Of a stretch of 64,000 nt of DNA, positions 23,314-30,811 are shown one piece after another. The stretch covers positions 1 through 64,000 of the forward strand of contig NZ_PVZV01000004.1 in the NCBI RefSeq assembly GCF_002995495.1, in the 5' to 3' direction. This DNA is from Actinocorallia populi (GTDB lineage Bacteria > Actinomycetota > Actinomycetes > Streptosporangiales > Streptosporangiaceae). Made by a program: the position numbers and the translations under genes. Every line of letters starts with the position of its first letter. Position 1 is the stretch's first letter. Under the pieces are notes generated by a model that saw nothing but the letters and a program-made list of their open reading frames with translations, did not search any database and was not told where the DNA came from.

Positions 23314-24753
23314 TCAGCGGCCGGCGGCGGGGCTCTGCTCGGCCGGGGAGGCGGGCCGGGCGGAGCGCAGGGTCGCGGCGGCCAGCGCTGCTCCGGCGAG
23401 GGCGATCAGGCCCGCGCCGACGAAGGCGGAGGAGAACCCGTCGGTGAGGGCGGACGGGTCGCCCGGCTCGTCGGCGCCTCGGGAGGAGGCGACGGCGGTC
23501 ATCGCGGCGAGGCCGAGGGCCGAGCCGACCTGGTAGCCGGTGTTGACGATGCCGGAGGCCAGGCCGCCCTCCTCGGGCCGGGCGGAGGAGATCGCGGTGC
23601 CCAGGGAGGGGATGAAGGCCAGCGACATGCCCAGGGCCGCCACCAGCGATGCGGGCAGGACGTCCACCCAGAAGTTCCCGTCGGGGCGGATCAGCGACAA
23701 CCAGCCCATGCCGGCGGCCAGGACGGCGAGACCGGCGACGGTCGCCGCCTTGGGGCCGAAGCGGCCGATGACGCGCGGGGCGATGACGATCATCCCGAGC
23801 ATGATCAGGGCGGTCATCGGCAGCAGCGCCGCGCCGGACGGGAAGGCGCTGTAGCCGAGCACCTGCTGCAGGTAGAGGTTGAGGAAGAACCACATCGGGA
23901 TCCAGGCCGCGCCGAGCAGCAGCTGCGCCAGGTTGGCGGCGCCGAGGTCGGGGGCGCGGAAGACCGACAATGGCATCAGCGGCTCGCGGCGCCCGGCCTG
24001 CACCGCCAGGAACACCCCGAGCAGTACCACGCCCACGGCCAGCACGCCCCAGGTCCCGGCCGAGGCCCAGCCGGTCTCGGGGGCCCGCACGACCGCGTAG
24101 ACCAGGGCGCCGAGGCCCAGGGTGACGGTCAGCGCGCCGACCACGTCGATGGAGCCGCGGGCTCCGGCGCCGCCGGAGGGCATCAGCGCGGGCGCGGCGA
24201 CCAGCGCCAGGATCGCGATGGGAATGTTGATGTAGAAGACCCACGACCAGGTGACGTACTCGGTGATGACCCCGCCGAGGAAGACGCCGGCGGTGCCTCC
24301 CGCGGGCGCGGCGGCGCCGTACAGGGCGAGCGCCTTGGTGAGCTCCTTGGGCTCGGACCCGAACAGCATCATCAGCAGGGTCAGCGCGGCGGGTGCGATG
24401 AGGGCGGAGCCGACGCCCTGGACGGCGCGGCCCGCGAGCTCGACCGCCACGTTGCCGGCGGCTCCGGCCAGCACCGAGCCGGCGAGGAGGACGACCCAGC
24501 CGGCCGAGAACAGGCGGCGGGCGCCGAACAGGTCGGACAGGCGGCCGCCGAGCAGCAGCAGGCCGCCGAACGCGACGACGTAGGCGTTGAACACCCACGA
24601 CAGGTTCTCCTGGGAGAACCCGAGGTCCTCCTGGATCCGGGGCAGGGCCACCCCGATGATCGAGGTGTCCATGATCACCATGAACTGGGCCAGGGCGATC
24701 AGCGCCAGCGCCCACCAACGGCGGGCGGCCGGCGAGGCCGATGAGGTAGACAT
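23314..24753 (-). CDS. DHA2-type MFS efflux transporter
   Basis: 479 aa, about 14 helices, typical of the 14-TM drug:H+ antiporters (EmrB/QacA group). Motifs: LGGRLSDLFGARRLF (loop 2-3), GRAVQGVGSALIAPAAL (motif C region) and WSWVFYINIPIA. ATG at 24753 is chosen because GGAG is 5 nt upstream; an in-frame GTG two codons earlier is less well placed. Two CsoR-type operators sit in its promoter, one abutting the ribosome site, so metal induction is likely. Substrate unknown. Confidence 0.9.
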   Translation of the reverse strand: MSTSSASPAARRWWALALIALAQFMVIMDTSIIGVALPRIQEDLGFSQENLSWVFNAYVVAFGGLLLLGGRLSDLFGARRLFSAGWVVLLAGSVLAGAAGNVAVELAGRAVQGVGSALIAPAALTLLMMLFGSEPKELTKALALYGAAAPAGGTAGVFLGGVITEYVTWSWVFYINIPIAILALVAAPALMPSGGAGARGSIDVVGALTVTLGLGALVYAVVRAPETGWASAGTWGVLAVGVVLLGVFLAVQAGRREPLMPLSVFRAPDLGAANLAQLLLGAAWIPMWFFLNLYLQQVLGYSAFPSGAALLPMTALIMLGMIVIAPRVIGRFGPKAATVAGLAVLAAGMGWLSLIRPDGNFWVDVLPASLVAALGMSLAFIPSLGTAISSARPEEGGLASGIVNTGYQVGSALGLAAMTAVASSRGADEPGDPSALTDGFSSAFVGAGLIALAGAALAAATLRSARPASPAEQSPAAGR

Positions 24754-24763
24754 GATCACTCCT

Positions 24764-24778
24764 TACCCCCGGGGGGTA
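24764..24778. promoter_or_regulatory. CsoR-type operator next to the MFS ribosome site
   Basis: TACCCC-CGG-GGGGTA, a perfect palindrome 11 nt upstream of the MFS start codon. Bound repressor would block transcription start or elongation. Confidence 0.7.
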
Positions 24779-24795
24779 TAGATCCGACAGGGGGA

Positions 24796-24812
24796 ATACC
24801 CTAGGGGGGTAT
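24796..24812. promoter_or_regulatory. Second CsoR-type operator of the MFS gene
   Basis: ATACCCTAGGGGGGTAT, arms matched at 6 of 7 positions, about 33 bp (three helical turns) upstream of the first site. Confidence 0.65.
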
Positions 24813-25410
24813 CGCTCGAACCGCAAGACCCGATCCCGCGACGGCACCGAGGGATTCGGGAGCGGACGGGTCCCGGCACTTCGGAGCGGGGCGCGCACCG
24901 TAAGGCGGCCGGGGCCCGCCACGGGAAGGGCGCGGCGCGGCTGGAGCGGCGGCGGATCGTCGGTCGGCTGAAACCGCCTGGGCTGCGGAACCTCATGGCT
25001 CGGGAGACGCTCGAATGCCCTGCGGGTGATTCGGCGGTGATGTGCGATCGTCGGCTCGCCCCGGCGAAGAGAACTCGTGTCTCGATTCGCGCGTGCCGCG
25101 TTCCGCGGTCAGGTATCCCGGGCCATGGTGGGCCTTTCCGGATACCGGATCTTCAGGGCGGTAATTCGCCTATGCGGGGGGCGCGGATGGGCGGTCATCC
25201 GCTCGGGGCCGGTGACAGGGCGAAGGCCCTGAAAATACGGTCGACGAGATCATGGCCGCGGAAAGGCGGAACCGCGATCGCGGGAGGCCGGAAGTGCGGC
25301 GGATTCTGATCTTCGCCCGTTCGGCGGCCCGCCGGGGTGGGGTCGGCCGGTTCGGCGGCCTGCGCTGTGAGCAGGCCGTTCGAGGGCCGTCGGCGGGCGG
25401 GCGCGGGGTG
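24813..25410. other. About 600-nt stretch without a recognised gene
   Basis: It contains dispersed repeat copy B (25331-25397). Short frames are present on both strands but none has a ribosome site plus protein-like composition. No structured RNA was recognised. Confidence 0.45.
25331..25397 (+). repeat. Dispersed repeat, copy B
   Basis: Second copy of the repeat at 18591-18660, in the same orientation, just downstream of the small membrane-peptide gene at 25411. Core GCTGTGAGCAGGC is conserved. Confidence 0.5.
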
Positions 25411-25551
25411 TCAGTAGCGGCGGCGCCAGCGCCTGTCGTCGCTGGGACGGCTCTGCGGGTCGTCGAAGTAGAAGGCCACGATCAGAACGAGCATCGTGAT
25501 GGTCAGCACGGCAAGGAAAACGGCAGGGGAAAAGAGGGAGTCGGACATCAT
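25411..25551 (-). CDS. 46-aa single-pass membrane peptide
   Basis: A short gene: ATG ATG TCC GAC... to TGA gives 46 residues. A short polar start (MMSDS) is followed by one strong hydrophobic helix (about 6-29, ending VLIVAFYF) and an acidic/basic tail DDPQSRPSDDRRWRRRY. That topology, positive-inside at the C-terminus, is what a real small membrane protein looks like, and GAGAAGGG lies just before the ATG. A -10-like CATAAT is found near 25600. Family and function unknown. Confidence 0.62.
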   Translation of the reverse strand: MMSDSLFSPAVFLAVLTITMLVLIVAFYFDDPQSRPSDDRRWRRRY

Positions 25552-26033
25552 GCCCTTCTCTCGCGGGTCGGGGGCGGACAGAATTGGCTTTCTCCCATTA
25601 TGTGTGGTCCGGTGGGCTGACGATGCCGCTCCTTAGGACGGGTACGGGGGCCGGAGGCCGCAGGCCCGTCGGATTTCCCTGTGAGCGATATGCCGTGACC
25701 TGGCCTGTTTTGTATTCCCTGTGACGGGCCGCACAGGAAAGGCGCGCTCCGGGGTCGCCGCGGCTGTAACGAAGACCACTCGGGAAATGCCGCCGCGCGG
25801 GTGTCGATTCCCCCGGCAGGGAAAGTCCGGGACCGGTCCACCGGACTGCGCTCCGTCTGGGAGCCGCACGACGGGGTCTGGCCGGCCGCCGCGCTGGAGA
25901 ACTTCCCGGTCCCGCAGGAGGCCTGAGCCGGGGGCCTTGCCCAGGGGCCGCGCCGCACGGCCGGTGTGACCGGCGAGAAGATCTGCCGAACGGCAGATGC
26001 CCGGCTACGGCCGTGGACCCGAGGCTTGTCCCC
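25552..26033. other. 482-nt stretch, no clear gene
   Basis: A plus-strand frame ending at a TGA at 25924-25926 (...VWPAAALENFPVPQEA) looks protein-like over ~40 codons but has no ribosome site and no known family; it may be a gene relic. The promoters of the small membrane peptide (minus) and of the deiminase gene (plus) should lie here. Confidence 0.4.
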
Positions 26034-27929
26034 ATGAAAGATCACAAGCGGATCGTAGGGATCGGGGTGTCCGCGGTCGTGCTGGCCCAGCTCACCGCGT
26101 GCGGCCTGACGGCCGGCGCCTCACCGGTGGGCGCGTCGCAGGCCGGGGCGTTGTTGCGTGCCGACACCGACCGCGACGGACGGCTGTCGCCCGCCGACGA
26201 CGACCGGCGCGGGAACTGGACGGACACCCGCGGCGCGATCATGTTGCCGAACGTCGACGACGACGCGTCGCGCTGCCCCGCGAAGGGACGGGGCGGCGCG
26301 CGGCTCACCGACGCGGCGCTGGCCGCCTGCAACGACGCCGCGGACGCGGTGGTGAACGGGGCGGAGGACGCCGCGGATCTGGCGCCGCTGGAGATACCGG
26401 CGGTCAAGGGGGTTTCGTCCGCCGCGCGGGCGACGCTGCTGCCCGATGCCCCTTCCCGGAACAGGATGCGGATCTTCATCACCCGCGGCGGGCGCCTCAA
26501 GGCACTCGGCGCGGACGGTGCGATCCGCGCGGACGAACTGCGGCGCGGAGTCAGGCTGGCGGTCGAGGCGCGCGACTTCGTCCGCGATCCGGCCGTCTGG
26601 TCCGGGTTCGCCGACCTCACCCTCACCGTCACCGACGGCGGCCGGACCCGGAGCGATACCGTGCGGCTGCGCGTGGCCCCCGTGCTCTTCCAGCACGACC
26701 TCCTGCGCCTGGACCGGGCCGTGGTGGCGAGCCCCGAGGCTCCCGTGACGCTCGAAGGAGGGAACGCGCCTGCCGAGCCCACTGCGGGAGCGAAGGAGTA
26801 CCGGCGCGACCTGCGGCGCGGCCTCGACGCCGAAGGGCTGCGCAAGCCGTTCATCGAGTCGCCTGCGGGCGGCGACCAGTGGATGGGCGACATGTTCAAG
26901 GCCGGTTACGCGTCCATGCCGGGACCGGGCGGTCGGGAGCACCACATCGTGGTCAACCTCCGTTCCCCGGCCGTGACGCCGGACTTCCCGGCCCGTGACC
27001 GCCCGCTGCGGGACGCCTCCCGGCCCGTGTTCACGATGATGCGCGGTCCGGGCGTCGCGGGACTCCAGCAGTTCGACGCGAAGGCCGTCGACCGCCCTGA
27101 CGACAACCTGTACTACGGATCGGCGAGCTCGAGCGGCAATTTCGGGACGATCCCGCCGTACGGCGAGTACCCCACCGGACGGATCCTCTACGGCGGCGAG
27201 GGAAGGTTCACCCCGGACGCGACGTTCGTCCGGATGCTGGAGGCCCAGGGCCACCAGGCCCCGCTCGCCGTCGACACCGGCTGGCTCGGCGTGGGGCACC
27301 TCGACGAGTTCCTCCACTTCGTGCCCAGGCGGGGCGGCAAGGGGTGGGCCATGGTCGTCGCCGATCCCGGTCTGGGAATGGAGCTCCTGAAGCAGGTCGC
27401 CGACGGCGGCGGAGGCGGGCAGCGGCTGGTCCGGGGCGTCGCGCCGGCGGACACGCCCTTCCCCGGCCTCACCGTCGACCAGGCCCTCGCCAAGCCGGAA
27501 CTGGTGAACGGCACCCGCATCGCCGCGGCCGGCGTCGAGCGGGCCCTGCGGCAGCTCCGCGACGGGGCGGGGATCACCGAGCAGGACATCATCCGCCTTC
27601 CGGCGCTGTTCACCCGGCTCGACCTGCCCGACGACTACCCGCGCAAGGACCTGACCATCACCTACCTGCCCGATGTCGCCAACGGCATCAGCACGGGGAC
27701 CGGCGGGTACCTGGCCCCCGCCCAGCACGGGCCGCGGCAGGGCGGGCAGGACGTGTTCCAGCGGGCCACCGAACGGGCACTGGACCGGGTCGGCGTCCGC
27801 GTCCACTGGATCGAGGACTGGGACTACGCGCACAACGTCGGCACCTCGGGCGGGGACGTCCACTGCGTCACCAACGTCCAGCGCGATCTGAGCGGCACCG
27901 AGCCCTGGTGGCGTCCCGCGAAGGGCTGA
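26034..27929 (+). CDS. Secreted protein-arginine deiminase lipoprotein
   Basis: 631 aa. MKDHKR plus a hydrophobic stretch ends in LTAC, a lipobox placing the mature protein on the outer face of the membrane. Residues ~275-631 match the catalytic domain of animal PADs. Asp286 (GDQWMGDMF), His422 and Asp424 (GVGHLDEF) and Cys611 (GGDVHCVTNV) correspond to human PAD4 Asp350, His471, Asp473 and Cys645. All four catalytic residues are kept, so peptidyl-arginine to citrulline conversion is expected. The N-terminal part (30-270) has an EF-hand-like DTDRDGRLSPADDD loop, perhaps for Ca2+. Weak ribosome site. Confidence 0.9.
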   Translation: MKDHKRIVGIGVSAVVLAQLTACGLTAGASPVGASQAGALLRADTDRDGRLSPADDDRRGNWTDTRGAIMLPNVDDDASRCPAKGRGGARLTDAALAACNDAADAVVNGAEDAADLAPLEIPAVKGVSSAARATLLPDAPSRNRMRIFITRGGRLKALGADGAIRADELRRGVRLAVEARDFVRDPAVWSGFADLTLTVTDGGRTRSDTVRLRVAPVLFQHDLLRLDRAVVASPEAPVTLEGGNAPAEPTAGAKEYRRDLRRGLDAEGLRKPFIESPAGGDQWMGDMFKAGYASMPGPGGREHHIVVNLRSPAVTPDFPARDRPLRDASRPVFTMMRGPGVAGLQQFDAKAVDRPDDNLYYGSASSSGNFGTIPPYGEYPTGRILYGGEGRFTPDATFVRMLEAQGHQAPLAVDTGWLGVGHLDEFLHFVPRRGGKGWAMVVADPGLGMELLKQVADGGGGGQRLVRGVAPADTPFPGLTVDQALAKPELVNGTRIAAAGVERALRQLRDGAGITEQDIIRLPALFTRLDLPDDYPRKDLTITYLPDVANGISTGTGGYLAPAQHGPRQGGQDVFQRATERALDRVGVRVHWIEDWDYAHNVGTSGGDVHCVTNVQRDLSGTEPWWRPAKG

Positions 27930-28034
27930 GCGGAGCCGTCAGAGAGGAAGCGGCGCCCACCGGCGGCGAATTACGGTGTGAAACCGGGAATATTTGCTTC
28001 TCCCGGCCGTGCTGCCCCTCATGTGACAGGTGTC

Positions 28035-28922
28035 ATGGAGAGGGCGGCCGTGCCGGGGGCCGCGTGGGAGATGTCGAGTCTGCGCCATGTCCGGCTGGCG
28101 GGCGGGATGACGCTCGCCGGGCCTTCCGGGCCGCGGTGGGCGCTGGTGGCGGACGGTGCGGTCGTGCTCGAGACGGCGGCCGGGTCCGAGCCGCTCGCCG
28201 GTGGCGACGCGGTCCTCGTCGAGGCCCGTACCGCCCACCGGTTCACCGCGTCCGGGCCGTCCGGCCTGGTCGTCGCGGACCTGCGGCTGGCCGTCCCGGC
28301 GTACCGGCTGCCGAGCCCGCTGGTCGTGCGGGACTTCGGCACCCGTCACGCCGGCGTCTCGGCGCTCGTGGGGCAGTGCCAGCTCGGAGACGGACGCGGG
28401 CTGCCGCTCTTCGCCGCGAGTTACGGCAACCTCATCGGCGCGGCGATGACCCAGTCCTGGCTCGACGAGGAGCGGCGGGACGGCGGCGACGCCTCGCCGG
28501 ATCCGGCCGTCGCCGCCGTCGTGGCCGCCGTGACAGAGCGGCCGGGGGAGCCGTGGACGGTCGAGCGGATGGCGGGTCTGGTGCACCTGTCGCGTTCCGC
28601 ACTCGGCGAGAGGTTCCGGCGCGCGCTCGGGCGGAGCCCCGTCGAGGTGCTCCGGGAGGCGCGGATGCGGGAGGCGCGCCGGTTGCTCGGCGACGCCTCC
28701 CATCCGGTGGAGTACGTGGCATTCGCTGTCGGTTACGGGTCGTCTGCGGCTTTCAGCCGGGCTTTCTCCACACACCACGGGATCGCGCCGCAGGCCTGGC
28801 GCGGCGCCTCATCCACGGGGGACCCGGAGCAGGGCGAAGAGCACACCGGCCGCGACGGCGGACGCGGCGCCGAGCAGGAGCGCGGACGTGACGCCGTACG
28901 TGTCGAGGAGCGCGCCTCCTGA
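28035..28922 (+). CDS. AraC-family transcriptional regulator
   Basis: 295 aa. The N-terminal cupin-type domain (WALVADGAVVLETAAG...LVEARTAHRFTA) resembles the cupin_6 ligand domain. Two C-terminal helix-turn-helix units follow (about 170-255: VERMAGLVHLSRSALGERFRRALGRSPVEVL and VEYVAFAVGYGSSAAFSRAF). The frame runs on through an extra ~45 polar residues and overlaps the convergent MFS gene by 114 nt. ATG at 28035 is preferred; a GTG at 27978 would add 19 residues. Likely regulator of the adjacent MFS pump, whose upstream region has an AraC-like direct repeat. Confidence 0.87.
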   Translation: MERAAVPGAAWEMSSLRHVRLAGGMTLAGPSGPRWALVADGAVVLETAAGSEPLAGGDAVLVEARTAHRFTASGPSGLVVADLRLAVPAYRLPSPLVVRDFGTRHAGVSALVGQCQLGDGRGLPLFAASYGNLIGAAMTQSWLDEERRDGGDASPDPAVAAVVAAVTERPGEPWTVERMAGLVHLSRSALGERFRRALGRSPVEVLREARMREARRLLGDASHPVEYVAFAVGYGSSAAFSRAFSTHHGIAPQAWRGASSTGDPEQGEEHTGRDGGRGAEQERGRDAVRVEERAS

Positions 28923-29999
28923 GGCGGAGCCGAGGGTGATCGCCACCTGGAAGGCGGTGACCTGCAGCGACAGGGCCGACTCGGCGCGCTCCGGCTCGAC
29001 GCGGGTCACCCACAGCTGGGTGGCGACCGGGACCATGTTGAAGGCCACGCCCCACAACACGACCGCCGCGGCCAGCAGCGGCAGCGCCGTCGAGGTCACG
29101 GTGAGCAGGAGGCTCGCGCCGAGCAGCAGCGGGGCCGTCGCGACCACCGCCCGCAGCCGGCCGGCGAACCGCCCGGCCGCCAGGTTGCCGACCAGGCCGC
29201 CCACGCCCCAGGCCAGCAGCAGCCAGGTGGTGCTCCCGCGGTCCACCTCCTCGATGACGACCCGGATGTAGGGGTAGGCGGCGAAGTTGCCGAACGCGAC
29301 GAGGACCACGCCCAGCACGCCGGTCATCAGCCGCCGGTTGGCGACCGCGCGCCGCAGCATGGTGAAACCGGCGGACGGGTGCGCGGGCACGGGCGGCAGC
29401 GTCCTGGCGACGGCCAGCGCGCTCAGGGCGCTGAGGACGGCCGCGCCGGCGAACACGGCGCGCCAGCCGACCTCGTCGCCGACCAGGGACGCCAGGGGCA
29501 CGCCCGCGATGGTCGCGAGGGTGACGCCGAGCGCGATGGAGGTCGAGACCGTGTTGTCGCGGCCGGGCACGGCGTGGGTCCCCGCGCCGAACGCGAACGA
29601 CCAGTAGCCCGCGATCGCGATGCCGAGCACGAGTCGGCCCAGGAGCAGGACGGCGAAGTTGGGCGCGGCCGCCACCGCGAGGTTCGCGACGACCGACGCG
29701 AGCAGCAGCCCGACCAGCACGGTGCGCCGGTCGGTCCGCGGCAGGAGGACGGCGATGCTGGGCGCGGTGACCGCGCCGGCGATCGCGGTCGCCGCGACCG
29801 CCAGCCCGGCGACGCCCTCGCTGACGCCGATGTCGGCGGCCATGGCGGGCAGCACGCTCGCGGGCAGGAACTCGCTGGCCACCAGGGCCCCGATCCCGGT
29901 CGCGAGCGCGGCGAGCGGAGCACGGGCGCCGCGCTCGGCGGCCGGTGTCTTCGTGACGGGTGCGGAGTCGGGAGGAGGGAGAGATTCTTGCGTGTGCAT
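28809..29999 (-). CDS. DHA1-type MFS transporter
   Basis: 396 aa, about 12 helices. LVASEFLPASVLPAMAADIGV is the N-terminal signature of the AraJ/SotB-like sugar or drug efflux group; further motifs are PSIAVLLPRTDRRTVL (loop 2-3) and IAGYWSFAFGAG. The first 25 residues are a charged cytoplasmic tail. Its 3' end overlaps the AraC gene antisense, and its promoter region carries direct repeats at 30028-30066, so the AraC protein probably controls it. Confidence 0.9.
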   Translation of the reverse strand: MHTQESLPPPDSAPVTKTPAAERGARAPLAALATGIGALVASEFLPASVLPAMAADIGVSEGVAGLAVAATAIAGAVTAPSIAVLLPRTDRRTVLVGLLLASVVANLAVAAAPNFAVLLLGRLVLGIAIAGYWSFAFGAGTHAVPGRDNTVSTSIALGVTLATIAGVPLASLVGDEVGWRAVFAGAAVLSALSALAVARTLPPVPAHPSAGFTMLRRAVANRRLMTGVLGVVLVAFGNFAAYPYIRVVIEEVDRGSTTWLLLAWGVGGLVGNLAAGRFAGRLRAVVATAPLLLGASLLLTVTSTALPLLAAAVVLWGVAFNMVPVATQLWVTRVEPERAESALSLQVTAFQVAITLGSASGGALLDTYGVTSALLLGAASAVAAGVLFALLRVPRG

Positions 30000-30027
30000 G
30001 GACCCAGCTTCGCCGCCCCCGGACCGC

Positions 30028-30066
30028 CGCGGTTGATCGTGTGACGCGCGCGGTTGATCGTATGAC
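30028..30066. promoter_or_regulatory. 21-bp-spaced direct repeat upstream of the MFS gene (AraC-type site)
   Basis: CGCGGTTGATCGTGTGAC and CGCGGTTGATCGTATGAC, identical except for one base, start 21 bp apart (two helical turns). That is the geometry of AraC-family binding sites. They lie 29-67 nt upstream of the MFS start. Confidence 0.7.
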
Positions 30067-30080
30067 CGGTCCGGGCGGCG

Positions 30081-30728
30081 TCAGGCGCCGCGGGAGGACA
30101 TCGTCTCGACGCCGGCGAGGAGGAGGTCGACGCCGAAGGCGTAGTACTCGTCGAGGTCGAGGTCGGTCTCGACGGAGTCGGCGAAGGCGTTCAGCTTCGG
30201 GAACTCGCCGGCGGGGTAGCGGTGCAGCTGCATCTTGATCTGCCGCCGCCACTCGTCGGCGTCGCCGTGCTTCCACGTCCGCGGGCAGGGCTGGTCGGAG
30301 ACCAGCGCGCAGACGCCCTTCAGGAGGTATGAAGCCACCTGGTTGGCCTCGATCAGGGAGAAGCCGCCCCTGGTCAGAAAGGTCAGGGCGGTCTCCATGG
30401 CGTGCGCGAAGCCGGCGGCGCCGAGCTTGTCGGGCGTCTGCAGCAGTTCGTTCGCGTACGGGTGGGCGCGCAGGCTGCCGAGCAGCGCCACCACCTGGCG
30501 GCGGAGGCCTTCGAGCCACGGTTCGGTGTCCCTGTCGACGCACACGTCGGCCATCAGCGCGTCGATCATGCCGATGAACAGCTGATCCTTGTTCTTGAAG
30601 TGCCAGTAGAGCGCCATGGGCGTGACGCCCAGCTCGTGGGCCAGCCGGCGGATGGTGACCGCCGCGAGCCCCTCCTCGTCGCCGATCCGGAGGGCGCTGT
30701 CGACGACCGCCTGCTTGGTGAGTGCCAC
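30081..30728 (-). CDS. TetR-family repressor
   Basis: 215 aa. The N-terminal helix-turn-helix (about 20-45, VTIRRLAHELGVTPMALYWHF) is of the TetR type with the tetracycline-repressor-like C-terminal ligand domain (YANELLQTPDKLG...GFSLIEANQVASYLLKG). Divergent from a DHA2 MFS gene, with four short palindromes in between: the standard arrangement of a drug-responsive repressor and its efflux pump. Ligand unknown. The start ATG lies 11 nt from the first operator box. Confidence 0.92.
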   Translation of the reverse strand: MALTKQAVVDSALRIGDEEGLAAVTIRRLAHELGVTPMALYWHFKNKDQLFIGMIDALMADVCVDRDTEPWLEGLRRQVVALLGSLRAHPYANELLQTPDKLGAAGFAHAMETALTFLTRGGFSLIEANQVASYLLKGVCALVSDQPCPRTWKHGDADEWRRQIKMQLHRYPAGEFPKLNAFADSVETDLDLDEYYAFGVDLLLAGVETMSSRGA

Positions 30729-30738
30729 TTGACAACTA

Positions 30739-30794
30739 TACGTCGTACGAGTTCAGATGTACGCCGTACATGTACGTCGTACAAGTACTTCGTA
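30739..30794. promoter_or_regulatory. Four-box TetR operator array
   Basis: Four 9-bp palindromes: TACGTCGTA (30739), TACGCCGTA (30760), TACGTCGTA (30773) and TACTTCGTA (30786). Start-to-start distances are 21, 13 and 13 bp. They fill the divergent promoter between the TetR and MFS genes; TTGACA at 30729 could be the -35 of the MFS gene. Confidence 0.85.
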
Positions 30795-30811
30795 TAGGAC
30801 AGGGAGCGGTA

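Noticed and set aside
25552-26033. ~40-codon plus-strand frame ending ...FPVPQEA (stop at 25924-25926)
   Set aside because: Protein-like at its end but with no ribosome site, start context or known family. Not called a gene.
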